Both the position numbers and the translations under genes were made by a program. Source: CAVTJL01 sp963735065 (lineage in GTDB: Bacteria > Pseudomonadota > Alphaproteobacteria > Geminicoccales > Geminicoccaceae). From it: 64,000 nt of DNA. Shown here piece by piece: positions 27,307-35,901 of the stretch (position 1 is the stretch's first letter; the number at the start of each line of letters is the position of its first letter). The stretch lies in assembly GCA_963735065.1 (NCBI GenBank), contig CAVTJL010000001.1:806001-870000 (forward strand), written 5' to 3'. Under the pieces are notes generated by a model that saw only the letters and a program-made list of their open reading frames with translations, had not been told where the DNA came from and ran no database searches.

Positions 27307-27519
27307 TTATGGCGTCTCGCTATCCTCCACCTGCCAGTCGATGCTCGCCAAATGGCGGCGGATCTTCTCGAGGTCGAGCGGCTTCGGGGGTGCCTCGATG
27401 GCCGAGACACGCGCCACGGGCTTGCCGCGGCGGGTGATCACGACCTCGTGGCCCCGCTCCACCTCAGTCAGGATCTCGCTCAGATGCGCCTTCGCCTCGG
27501 CGACGCTGATGTTGCGCAT
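27307..27519 (-). CDS. Phd/YefM-family antitoxin
   Basis: 70 residues from ATG 27519 (MRNISVAEAKAHLSEIL), the typical Phd/YefM opening; the ITRRGKPVARV strand follows and the C-terminus is the flexible toxin-binding part. It would bind its own promoter and neutralise the PIN toxin. An upstream in-frame ATG at 27552 adds a repeated MTIW stretch that looks non-native. The toxin gene downstream is a pseudogene, so this antitoxin is an orphan. Confidence 0.82.
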   Translation of the reverse strand: MRNISVAEAKAHLSEILTEVERGHEVVITRRGKPVARVSAIEAPPKPLDLEKIRRHLASIDWQVEDSETP

Positions 27520-27654
27520 GGCAGGCTTCCAGATAGTCATCCAAATGGTCATTTATGCCGCCCAGCGGCCGCCGGCAAGGCCAGCTCGCCGCTTCACCAC
27601 GCATGGTGCTAGGGCTATGGTGGCGGCCTTCGCGAGACCGGGGAGGGACAAAAG

Positions 27655-29508
27655 ATGGCGACCGTTCGCTTGACCATGGCACAGGCGCTCGTGCGCTATC
27701 TGATGGCGCAGCGGACGCTGATCGACGGCAAGGATGCGCCGCTCTTTCCCGGCATTTTCGCCATCTTCGGGCACGGCAACGTCACCTGCCTTTCCGAGGC
27801 GCTCGAGGCGGTGAAGGACGACTTCCCGACCTGGCGCGGGCAGAACGAGCAGTCCATGGCGCTGGCGGCCATCGCCTATGCCAAGGCCAAGCGCCGGCGG
27901 CAGATCATGGTGGCGACGAGCTCGATCGGGCCCGGCGCCACGAACATGGTGACGGCCGCGGCCGTCGCCCACACGAACCGCCTTCCGGTGCTGCTGCTGT
28001 CGGGCGACTACTACGTCACGCGCTTTCCCGACCCGGTCCTCCAGCAGGTCGAGCACTTCAACGACCCCACCTTGAGCGTCAACGACGCCTTCAAGGCCGT
28101 CACCCGCTACTGGGACCGCATCACGCGGCCCGAGCAGATCATCGAATCGCTGCCCCAGGCCGTGGGCATGATGCTGGATCCGGCCGACTGCGGGCCGGCC
28201 TTCATCGGCATGTGCCAGGACGTCCAGGCGGAGGCGTTCGACTATCCGGAGCGCTTCTTCGAGCCGACGGTCCACCGGATCCCGCGCCCGCGCCCCGACA
28301 CGGCCCAGCTGGCCGATGCGGCAGCGCTGCTCAAGACGGCCAAGAAGCCGCTCATCATCGCCGGCGGCGGCGTGCGCTACAGCGAGGCCGAGGGTGTGCT
28401 GGCCGAGCTCGCGACACGGCACAACATCCCGGTGGGCGAGACGCTCAACGGCAAGACCATGCTGCTCCACGACCATCCGATGCATGCCGGTCCGATCGGC
28501 ATCATGGGATCCTCCTCGGCCAATGATCTCGCCGCCGAGGCGGACGTGATCCTGGCCGTGGGCACGCGCCTGCAGGACTTCACCACGGGCTCCTGGACGC
28601 TCTTTGCCGACGATGCCCGCTTCATCGGCCTCAATGCCGCCCGCTTCGATGCGCGCAAGCACAAGAGCCTGCCGGTGGTGGGCGATGCCAAGGTCGCGAT
28701 GGAGGAGCTCTCGGCAGCGCTCGGCGACTGGCGCGGGCCCGAGAGCTGGACGCAGCGGAGCGCCAAGCTCTACGCCGAGTGGAATGCCTATATCGACCGG
28801 CGCAGCGGCCCGACCAACGCCGAGCTGCCGACCTACGCCCATGTGGTGGGTGCGGTGAACCGCCTCGCCGGCGAGCGCGATCTGGCCCTCACCGCCGCCG
28901 GCGGCATGCCGGGCGAGCTCGAGATGAACTGGCGCGCCAAGGGCATCGACACCTTCGACTGCGAGTTCGGCTATTCCTGCATGGGCTACGAGATCGCCGG
29001 CGGCTGGGGTGCCAGGATGGCCGATCCGTCGCGCGACGTCCTCGTGATGGTCGGCGACGGCAGCTACCTCATGATGAACTCGGACATCTATTCCTCGGTC
29101 ATGACCGGGATGAAGCTCATCGTCGTGGTGTGCGACAATGGCGGCTTCCTCGTCATCGACCGGCTGCAGCGCGCCAAGGGCATCCCGAGCTTCAACAACA
29201 GCCTCGAGACGGCCAAGACGGCGGGACCCGCCGCCGGTGCCCGCGTCGATTTCGCGAAGCATGCCGAGGCCATGGGGGCGATCGGGGTGCGGGTGAAGAG
29301 CATCGGCGACCTCGAGGACGCCATCCGCGCCGCCAAGGCGGCGGATCGGACCACCGTGATCCATATCGACGTGCACCCCACCGACTGGACCGGCGAGAAC
29401 CATTCCTGGTGGGAGTGCGGCACGCCCCAGGTCAGCGCGCGCGACGGTGTGAAGGCCGCGCTCAAGGAGCACCAGGACGGCAAGAAGCGGCAGCGCCAGG
29501 GCGTCTAG
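27655..29508 (+). CDS. iolD: 3D-(3,5/4)-trihydroxycyclohexane-1,2-dione hydrolase
   Basis: 617 residues, thiamine-diphosphate enzyme of the acetolactate-synthase fold. The N-terminal pyrimidine-binding domain has GNVTCLSEAL and the QNEQSMALAA catalytic-Glu region; the C-terminal ThDP domain has VGDGSYLMMNSD. It opens the ring of the diketone made by IolE to 5-deoxy-glucuronate in myo-inositol breakdown. Preceded by 100 bp that contains no second gene; followed by a terminator-like hairpin. Confidence 0.94.
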   Translation: MATVRLTMAQALVRYLMAQRTLIDGKDAPLFPGIFAIFGHGNVTCLSEALEAVKDDFPTWRGQNEQSMALAAIAYAKAKRRRQIMVATSSIGPGATNMVTAAAVAHTNRLPVLLLSGDYYVTRFPDPVLQQVEHFNDPTLSVNDAFKAVTRYWDRITRPEQIIESLPQAVGMMLDPADCGPAFIGMCQDVQAEAFDYPERFFEPTVHRIPRPRPDTAQLADAAALLKTAKKPLIIAGGGVRYSEAEGVLAELATRHNIPVGETLNGKTMLLHDHPMHAGPIGIMGSSSANDLAAEADVILAVGTRLQDFTTGSWTLFADDARFIGLNAARFDARKHKSLPVVGDAKVAMEELSAALGDWRGPESWTQRSAKLYAEWNAYIDRRSGPTNAELPTYAHVVGAVNRLAGERDLALTAAGGMPGELEMNWRAKGIDTFDCEFGYSCMGYEIAGGWGARMADPSRDVLVMVGDGSYLMMNSDIYSSVMTGMKLIVVVCDNGGFLVIDRLQRAKGIPSFNNSLETAKTAGPAAGARVDFAKHAEAMGAIGVRVKSIGDLEDAIRAAKAADRTTVIHIDVHPTDWTGENHSWWECGTPQVSARDGVKAALKEHQDGKKRQRQGV

Positions 29509-29524
29509 CCGCTTCCCCCGGAAG

Positions 29525-29545
29525 GCGCGGGGCCGCGGCCCGCGC
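29525..29545 (+). terminator. Hairpin after iolD
   Basis: GCGCGGG / CCCGCGC inverted repeat with a 7-nt loop starts 17 bp after the iolD stop. GC-only stem and no T-tract; a weak terminator call. Confidence 0.35.
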
Positions 29546-29792
29546 GCTCGCGGCGTCTGCCCGGCAGGACCGGGCAATGCCCCTATCCAACGGCTCGGCC
29601 TTGCCCGCGGGGCCTGGATGAACGATCTTGGATGGCGGCGTGAGCTGGCCCGTGCCTTCCCGAGCGGGAAGGGAAGCGCGGGCCGTCGCCCGGACGGGAA
29701 TCCCGCCCGGGTGCCTCTCACGGTCCGCAAGATGAGGCTCGACCACGCGCCGAAAGGTGCGGGCGGTTGAGCCCCGAACCGATTGGAGCCCA

Positions 29793-29951
29793 ATGGCACG
29801 CAAACCGAACTATCGTTTCGAGCGCCAGGAGCGCGAGCGCGCGAAGGCAGCCAAGAAGGCCGAGAAGGCGGCCAAGAAGGCCCCGTCCGAAGGTGAGGGC
29901 CAGGAGCCCGAGGCCGAGAAGGCCACGACTCAGGAAGCCCGGGAGGAGTGA
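29793..29951 (+). CDS. Small conserved Lys/Arg-rich protein
   Basis: 52 residues from ATG 29793: MARKPNYRFERQERERAKAA, then Lys/Ala repeats and an acidic tail. A small protein with this opening is widespread in alphaproteobacteria but has no assigned function. It is strongly helical and charged, which suggests nucleic-acid or ribosome contact, but that is a guess. An in-frame start twelve codons upstream is not conserved. Confidence 0.7.
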   Translation: MARKPNYRFERQERERAKAAKKAEKAAKKAPSEGEGQEPEAEKATTQEAREE

Positions 29952-30004
29952 CGGGTAGCGATCCGTCGTCCCGGCGTCACGCGGCAGGCCTGGCTTCAGC
30001 GGCC

Positions 30005-30196
30005 TCAGTGTCCGGCCGCGTGCGCCTCCGGGAGCCGCTCGAAGCCGTTGACCCTGAGCCAGCGCTCGAGCTGCTCCTTCGTTTCCGCTGCGATCTTGTA
30101 TTGAAGGGTGCGGCCGCTCGTTGCGGTCACCCGGAAGAAGACTTGGCCGTCCAGGCTCTTGTAGACGGACAGCATCGCAACCATCGGCATCTCCAT
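30005..30196 (-). CDS. Small hypothetical protein
   Basis: 63 residues; the core VYKSLDGQVFFRVTATSGRT and the amphipathic C-terminal helix look like a compact beta-hairpin plus helix. Third-position bias supports coding. No family recognised. ATG 30196 is the first of several possible starts (MEMPMVAM). It is convergent with the Lys/Arg-rich gene. Confidence 0.5.
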   Translation of the reverse strand: MEMPMVAMLSVYKSLDGQVFFRVTATSGRTLQYKIAAETKEQLERWLRVNGFERLPEAHAAGH

Positions 30197-30423
30197 CCCT
30201 TGCCCCTACCGTCATCAGGCGGTTAAGGAGATGATAACGGGTTATTTGGCGCGCCGATCGCAGCCAGAAAAGCCTGAGCACGATTTGGTGTCTGGTTCTT
30301 AACCATCGTCTTCAGGAAGCCGGCCGGACCTGCCCTCGGCCATCAACCGGGCAGGAGGCCCATTGACGCCGCCGCGGCTCTGGATGACGTTCCGCCTCGC
30401 GCACGTGTCAGGAGGGCTTTTCT

Positions 30424-31329
30424 ATGGCGATCAGGCTCGGCATCGCGCCGATCGGCTGGACCAACGACGACCTGCCGCAGCTCGGCGGCGACATCCCGCT
30501 CGAGACCTGCCTGTCTGAGGCCCGCGAGGCCGGCTTCACCGGGGTGGAGAAGGGCGGCAAGTTCCCGAGCGAGGCCGGCGCGATGCGAGAGGCGCTGGGC
30601 AAGCAGGGCCTGGCGCTGGCATCGGGCTGGTTCTCCGGCCGGCTCCTCGAGACGACGATCGAGGAGGAGAAGAAGCGCATCCGCGGCCAGCTCGACCTCT
30701 TCCTCGCGATGGCCTGCCCGGTCATCGTCTATGCCGAGACGACGGCTACCGTGCAGGGCCAGATCGGCACACCCGTCGACGACCGGATCCGCCTGGCGCC
30801 CGAGACGATCAAGCGCTACGGCGCCAAGCTCACCGAGCTTGCGGCCTGGCTCAAGGCCGAGGGCTGCCCCATGGCCTTCCATCACCACATGGGCACGGTG
30901 ATCGAGGTCGAGAGCGAGATCGATCAGCTGATGCAGGCGAGCGGCCCCGAGGTCGGGCTGCTGCTCGACACAGGGCATCTCACCTTCGCGGGCGGCGACG
31001 TCGCGGCCACCACGCGCCGCTGGGGCAAGCGGATCAACCATGTGCATGTGAAGAATATCCGGCCGGCGGTGCTCGAGCGCCTCAAGGCCGAGCGCTGGAG
31101 CTTCCTCAAGGGCGTGCTCGAGGGTGTGTTCACCGTGCCGGGCGATCCCGAGGGCTGCATCGACTTCCGTGCCTTCGCGAAGGTGCTGAAGGAGATCGGC
31201 TATGGGGGATGGATCGTCGTCGAGGCCGAGCAGGACCCGAAGAAGGCCAACCCGCTCGAGTATGCGCGGATGGGCTATCGCGAGCTGACGGTTGCCCTGG
31301 ATGGGGCCGGGCTCGAGCTTGCGGGCTGA
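30424..31329 (+). CDS. iolE: Inosose dehydratase (2-keto-myo-inositol dehydratase)
   Basis: 301 residues, xylose-isomerase-like TIM barrel. MAIRLGIAPIGWTNDDLPQLGG is the IolE opening (here split: start, then WTNDD), with FHHHMGTVIE, LDTGHL and NHVHVKN carrying metal ligands. It dehydrates 2-keto-myo-inositol to the trihydroxycyclohexanedione used by IolD. SD GGAGG lies before ATG 30424. The 3' end overlaps a convergent gene by 55 bp. Confidence 0.93.
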   Translation: MAIRLGIAPIGWTNDDLPQLGGDIPLETCLSEAREAGFTGVEKGGKFPSEAGAMREALGKQGLALASGWFSGRLLETTIEEEKKRIRGQLDLFLAMACPVIVYAETTATVQGQIGTPVDDRIRLAPETIKRYGAKLTELAAWLKAEGCPMAFHHHMGTVIEVESEIDQLMQASGPEVGLLLDTGHLTFAGGDVAATTRRWGKRINHVHVKNIRPAVLERLKAERWSFLKGVLEGVFTVPGDPEGCIDFRAFAKVLKEIGYGGWIVVEAEQDPKKANPLEYARMGYRELTVALDGAGLELAG

Positions 31330-31919
31330 GGCTGCGGTGCGGCCTCGATCGTGACGGGCAGGGTCGCGGAGGCCCGTGCCGACGGGTCGACCAGATCCCG
31401 CAAGGAGATGCGCAGCGCGTAGGTGCCGGGCGGCACGCCGTCCGTCGCGATCGCGAGGTCCACGAAGGTTTCGAGGCGCGGGCGGCGGGTCCTGAACGTC
31501 CAGGAGCCGAAATCGTCACGCCGCGCCACGACGCGGCCTTGGCCGTCGATGAGCGCGATGTCCACGGCAAAGCCGAAGAACACCGTTCCGTCCGCGATGT
31601 CGAAGCGGTACCCCACCGGCTCGAGATAGACGAGAATGGGCGTGCCTGCCTGGAATAGGTGGTCGGCCCGCGGCGTCTCGGCGGCGTAGCCGGGCGCCCG
31701 CTGCTCTACGAGCTCGGCCCGGGCGATCCCGAGCGGCATGGCGCGGGCGATCGCCACAGCGGCATCCAGCGTCCGCCGCAACGCCGTCGCTGGGTCGGCC
31801 TCGGCCAGCGCCGCCGACGCCCCGTCCAGGCTCCTCCCCGCCTCATCGAGTGCCGCGGCGTTGGCGACCGAGACGAGGGAGCAGAGCGCCAGGGCCTGAA
31901 GGGATAGGGCGTGTCGCAT
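31275..31919 (-). CDS. Secreted hypothetical protein beside the secretin locus
   Basis: 214 residues with an N-terminal signal peptide (MRHALSLQALALCSLVSVANA) followed by a helical part and a beta-rich domain (PILVYLEPVGYRFDIADG, then SWTFRTRRPRLETFVDLA and the PGTYALRISLRD strand), suggesting an immunoglobulin-like periplasmic protein. It follows prepilin peptidase by 28 bp on the same strand, so it may belong to the secretion operon. No family is recognised. Its 3' end overlaps iolE by 55 bp. Confidence 0.7.
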   Translation of the reverse strand: MRHALSLQALALCSLVSVANAAALDEAGRSLDGASAALAEADPATALRRTLDAAVAIARAMPLGIARAELVEQRAPGYAAETPRADHLFQAGTPILVYLEPVGYRFDIADGTVFFGFAVDIALIDGQGRVVARRDDFGSWTFRTRRPRLETFVDLAIATDGVPPGTYALRISLRDLVDPSARASATLPVTIEAAPQPQPASSSPAPSRATVSSR

Positions 31920-31947
31920 CGCCTTTGCCTGCGCTGCAGGACCTCGG

Positions 31948-32697
31948 TCAGCCCATGACCCATGGGGCGAAATATCTCTGCAGCATTATCAACCAAAACG
32001 CGAGAGCAAGATAGGGGCCCAGGGGGATCTGCATGGCCGGATGGCGGTGCCAGCCCCGCGCCAGGGCGACCACCAGCGCGACCAGAGCGGCAAGGAGCAC
32101 GACCATGGGCAGCTGGGCTGCACCGAGCCATGCGCCGGCGGCGGCCAGCAGCTTCGCGTCGCCGAGCCCCAGCCCCTCGCGACCACGGAACCGTCTGTAG
32201 GCCCATGCCAGGACGGCGAAGCTGGCAAAGCCGATAGCGGCGCCGATCGCGGCCTCAGGCAGGTCGACGAGCGGCGACAGGCCGATGCGCGGACCGAGCG
32301 CGGCGACGAGCAGGCCGGCCAGGATGAGCGGCAGCGTCAGGACGTCCGGAAGGATGAGCTCGCGCTGATCGATCAGGGCGAGGGCCAGGAGCGTCCAGCC
32401 GACGGCGGCCGTCGGCCACGCAGCGGGTGGCGGCAGAAGGCCGAAGGACACGATCGCGATGGCGAGCGCGCTGCCCTCGACGAGCGGATACCAGCGCCCG
32501 ATCGGAGCGCCGCAGTGCCTGCAGCGACCCCGTAGCGCCACCCAGCTCGCCAGCGGCACGAGGTCGAGCGGCCCGAGCGCCGTGCCGCAGCTCAGACAGT
32601 GGGAGCGCCCGTGAAGCCAAGCGCGCCGCCCGCTCGCGTCGCGACGTGCGAAGGATCCGATGGCGCTGCCGACGACGAGTGCCGTCAGGAGCCCCAG
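31948..32697 (-). CDS. Prepilin peptidase (type II secretion GspO/PilD type), start uncertain
   Basis: Integral membrane aspartyl protease that cleaves and methylates pseudopilins. The sequence carries GSAIGSFARR, the CLSCG/CRHCG zinc pairs, first catalytic Asp in LALIDQRELILPD and the second in GLGDAKL. The first ATG/GTG in frame (GTG 32559) would remove GSAIGSF and the first Cys pair, so translation must begin upstream; between there and an in-frame TGA at 32736 there is no ATG, GTG or TTG, only CTG codons such as 32697 (used here). The gene starts within about 30 bp of the secretin stop and is co-oriented with it. Confidence 0.8.
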   Translation of the reverse strand: MGLLTALVVGSAIGSFARRDASGRRAWLHGRSHCLSCGTALGPLDLVPLASWVALRGRCRHCGAPIGRWYPLVEGSALAIAIVSFGLLPPPAAWPTAAVGWTLLALALIDQRELILPDVLTLPLILAGLLVAALGPRIGLSPLVDLPEAAIGAAIGFASFAVLAWAYRRFRGREGLGLGDAKLLAAAGAWLGAAQLPMVVLLAALVALVVALARGWHRHPAMQIPLGPYLALAFWLIMLQRYFAPWVMG

Positions 32698-32728
32698 ACC
32701 GACGGGCCAGAGACTGCCGACCGTGGCC

Positions 32729-35320
32729 CTACATCACAGCGACGAGATCGGGAGAGATTACTCCCCTGCTCGGCGGATGTGCCGGCTGCTGGCGTGGGGG
32801 CGATACCACGTCAGGCTCCTCTGAAAGCCGTGGGCGCGGGGGCGGGGGCCCGAGAGCCAGCAGCCTCACGGCGACCGGGCGTGGATGTGGATGCACGCCA
32901 CGGAGAGCTGCCGGCTCAATGGCGGCCACGACGGTGGTCGGAGGCTCAGCGCTCGCGGCGGCCAGCTCCGCCTGGCGAACCGTCACGAAGCCTCCCTCCG
33001 GTGGCGAAGCCGGGGTCAGGAGCTGCGATGTCCGACCACTCGTGCCCGGCGGTGTCGGCACCAGCGGCGCCGGCCCGCTCGGCGTGGCCGGCACCGTCCT
33101 TGGGGCCAGCGTGCCGGGCGCCGGCACGGCCTCCTGCGAGCCGAGCGCGCGCATCCGCGACCTCAGCTCCTCGCTGATGTCACGCGCATCCTGGGCATCG
33201 CGGATGACGCGCGGGGTGATGAAGACGATGAGCTCGGTGCGGGCGTCTGCGTTGTTGGTGCTGCTGCCCAGCAGCGGCCCGAGGATCGGGATGTCGCCCA
33301 GCACCGGCACCTTGCCGTTGCTCCGCTGCTCGGAGTCCTGGATCAGACCGCCCAGCACCACGGTCTGGCCGGACTGCACATCCACGGTGCTGGTGATCTT
33401 GCGCTGCTGGATCGTCGGCGTCGGCGAGTTGGTCGCGAGCTGTGCCGTGTTGACGACCCGGCTGACCTCCTGCCCGATCTGCAGGGCCACGACCTGGTCC
33501 GAGTTGATGCGCGGCTTGACCTGAAGAATGACGCCGGTGTTGCGGTACTCGATATTGTTGACCACCGGCGCGTCGGGATTGTCGACGCTCACGGCCGTCC
33601 TGGTCGTAATCGGCACCTCGTCGCCGACCGTCAGCACGGCCTCGCTGTTGTCCTGGACGACGACGGACGGCGAGGACAGCACGCGCACATGGGTGATCTG
33701 CGAGAGCGCGTCGATCGTCACGTCCGCATTGCCGCCGCTGAAGATGAAGTTGAACCCTGGCACGTTGGCCAGAGGATTGAGATTGTTCGGCGTGACCGAG
33801 CCACCTTCGCCGCCGTTGGCCGTGGTGTTGAAGCCGAACCTGAAATTGCCTTGATGCAGATAGTACTGGATGCCGTAGCGCAACGCGTTGTTGAGCGTCA
33901 CCTCTGCGATCGTGGCCTCGATCAACACCTGCAGCGGCGCCGTATCGAGCCGGCTCAGCGTCGCCTGAATCATCTGATAGGCTTGCGGGGTGGCCCTGAT
34001 CAGCAGCGTGTTGTTGTACTTGTTAGCGATGACCTTGACGCCCTGCAGGGCCGCCGAGAGGCCCGTCGCGCCGCTGCTCGATGCCGTCCCGGCGGACGAG
34101 TCCTCGGAGCCGGCCTGCGCTCCGGCCCGCTGGGCCTGAGCTGCGTTGGCAGCGGCAGACGGCACCACGCCGGCGGAGAAAAGCGAGGGAGCGCTTTCAG
34201 CAGCCGAGGCCGAGGTGGTGGTCAGCGAGCCGCCGAAGGCATCGCTCAAGAGCTTGGCCACGTCCTCGGCGGGCGAGTGCTTGAGCTCGTAGACATAGAA
34301 CTGGACACCGCTGCCTCCGCCCTGATCCAGCCGGTACACCCACCGCTGGACCTCGCGGATCTGCTCGGCGGAGGTCGCGATCGCGAGAATCGCGTTCAGG
34401 CGAGAGACCGGCATGAACTGGACGCTCTGGAACTCGGCCTGCCCCTGCGCTGCCGCGCCGGCTCGGGAGAAGAGAGCCTGCAGCTCGGGCACCATCGCCT
34501 CCGGCGTGGCGCGCTGAAGCGGGAAGATTCCGACCGACTTGCCGGCGAGCCAATCGACGTCGATCGCCGCCAGCGTGTCGACGACGTTCTGCCGCTCGAT
34601 CCCGGACCCCGAGAACAGGATCAGGTTGCGGCTGGGGTCGATGCGGATGTCCTCGGGCCGGCGCAGGAGCGGCTGGATGAACTGCGCGGCCGAGGTGACG
34701 GAGAGATAATGCAGCGGCACGATCGTGATGCCTGCACCGGCCGGCAGGACCGGCGCCGAGGCGCCGCCCAACGGGGTGACCTGCGCGGTCTGCGGGAGCT
34801 CATCCGCCGGCGCCACGACGTAGGTGCCGTTGACGGTGGCCAGTCCTGCTCCGTTCATCCGTAGCACCGTCTCGAGAACGGTCAGCAGGTCGCGGTCTTG
34901 AAGGGGCGCGCCAGTGGACAGCGTGACCTGCCCCGATACCTTGGGGCTCATCGTGTAGTTGGCGTGCAGGATGTCGTGCAAGATCACCTTGACGACATCC
35001 TTGATGTCCGCGCCGTCGAAGTTGACCTGGACGCCGTCGCCCTCCCGGCGCGCGCTCCCGTTGGTCCCGGCCGCGCCTGCTCCCTGCCCGACGTAAATCT
35101 GCGGCTTGAGCGCGCTGGCCCGACCTTGGCTCGTATCCTGTGACGAGGAAACAGGTGTTGCGGTGGCGGCATGAGGTGGAACGGCGAAGGAAAGATTGTC
35201 GATCGCCTCGTTGACCCGCGATGGGCCCTCGTCGGGCGCGGCGCAGGCGCCGAGGATGACCGCCAGGGTAGCGAAGACAAGAGCAGGGGCGGTCCGGCGG
35301 CGCCAGGCGGTGTTGCGCAT
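32729..35320 (-). CDS. gspD: Type II secretion secretin GspD
   Basis: 863 residues from ATG 35320. A lipoprotein signal with lipobox (VILGAC, Cys26) is followed by N-domains (N0-like DGVQVNFDGADIKDVVKVI, then three repeats) and the C-terminal secretin domain with VLSSPSVVVQDN, VPITTR and VVLGGLIQDSEQRS...VPVLGDIPILGPLL. It forms the outer membrane gate. The Ala/Pro-rich tail is long (about 110 residues). Its GTG-ATG-TAG end lies next to the prepilin peptidase gene. The ATPase and inner membrane platform genes gspE and gspF are 9 kb away; pseudopilins and GspC/L/M are not seen. Confidence 0.93.
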   Translation of the reverse strand: MRNTAWRRRTAPALVFATLAVILGACAAPDEGPSRVNEAIDNLSFAVPPHAATATPVSSSQDTSQGRASALKPQIYVGQGAGAAGTNGSARREGDGVQVNFDGADIKDVVKVILHDILHANYTMSPKVSGQVTLSTGAPLQDRDLLTVLETVLRMNGAGLATVNGTYVVAPADELPQTAQVTPLGGASAPVLPAGAGITIVPLHYLSVTSAAQFIQPLLRRPEDIRIDPSRNLILFSGSGIERQNVVDTLAAIDVDWLAGKSVGIFPLQRATPEAMVPELQALFSRAGAAAQGQAEFQSVQFMPVSRLNAILAIATSAEQIREVQRWVYRLDQGGGSGVQFYVYELKHSPAEDVAKLLSDAFGGSLTTTSASAAESAPSLFSAGVVPSAAANAAQAQRAGAQAGSEDSSAGTASSSGATGLSAALQGVKVIANKYNNTLLIRATPQAYQMIQATLSRLDTAPLQVLIEATIAEVTLNNALRYGIQYYLHQGNFRFGFNTTANGGEGGSVTPNNLNPLANVPGFNFIFSGGNADVTIDALSQITHVRVLSSPSVVVQDNSEAVLTVGDEVPITTRTAVSVDNPDAPVVNNIEYRNTGVILQVKPRINSDQVVALQIGQEVSRVVNTAQLATNSPTPTIQQRKITSTVDVQSGQTVVLGGLIQDSEQRSNGKVPVLGDIPILGPLLGSSTNNADARTELIVFITPRVIRDAQDARDISEELRSRMRALGSQEAVPAPGTLAPRTVPATPSGPAPLVPTPPGTSGRTSQLLTPASPPEGGFVTVRQAELAAASAEPPTTVVAAIEPAALRGVHPHPRPVAVRLLALGPPPPRPRLSEEPDVVSPPRQQPAHPPSRGVISPDLVAVM

Positions 35321-35517
35321 GAGCAGGTTCTTTCTCCAAAGCTCTGCGCCCCGCCCAACCGCAAGGAGCCCTGCGGAGCAGGCCAGCACATCGGAGCCAC
35401 AATCGGCCCAGCTACGACGATCGACTCGGGCGTTCATTCTGTTGCCCATATGCGCTGACCAGCGCTGCCGCAACAGGCGGATGGGTCGGCACCACCCGGC
35501 TTGCGGGCGGCTTAGCC

Positions 35518-35901
35518 TCAAATACCCTTATTCTCCATGGATCTGAGGGTTGCGTCATAATCTGGATGGCTCACGTTAAGTCTTGCGGCGATGCGCGGGC
35601 GCAACACCTTATTGACGAGAAAAGTGTCCTTGCCATCCAGCCTGCCGGCGCGGATATCGGCCACGAGGCGTCGCCGCAGCGCCTCGATGGTCAGGTCGGT
35701 CGCCTCTGGGTAGAGCTCGTCGAGCCCGCCCCGCTCGGCGTCGGGCGGGCCGCTCTCCACCGAGCGCAGCGTGATGGCCAGGGCGTTCGCCACCATGGCC
35801 GCCTTGTAGCGGTCCTCCCCGCTGAGGCGGGGTGCCAGCTCGCCGCGCGTGAGGTCATGTGCCGCGGACAGCAGGCTCAGGATGTCGGCCGTGATGCTCA
35901 T
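35518..35901 (-). CDS. DUF6285 domain-containing protein
   Basis: 127 residues from ATG 35901 (MSITADILSLLSAAHDL). Small helical protein of a family that travels with acyl-CoA dehydrogenase and aminoglycoside-phosphotransferase-like genes, exactly the context here; the phosphotransferase stop overlaps its start (4 bases). Its role is unknown. The longer open frame through 36366 is read-through inside the phosphotransferase gene and is not real. Confidence 0.75.
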   Translation of the reverse strand: MSITADILSLLSAAHDLTRGELAPRLSGEDRYKAAMVANALAITLRSVESGPPDAERGGLDELYPEATDLTIEALRRRLVADIRAGRLDGKDTFLVNKVLRPRIAARLNVSHPDYDATLRSMENKGI

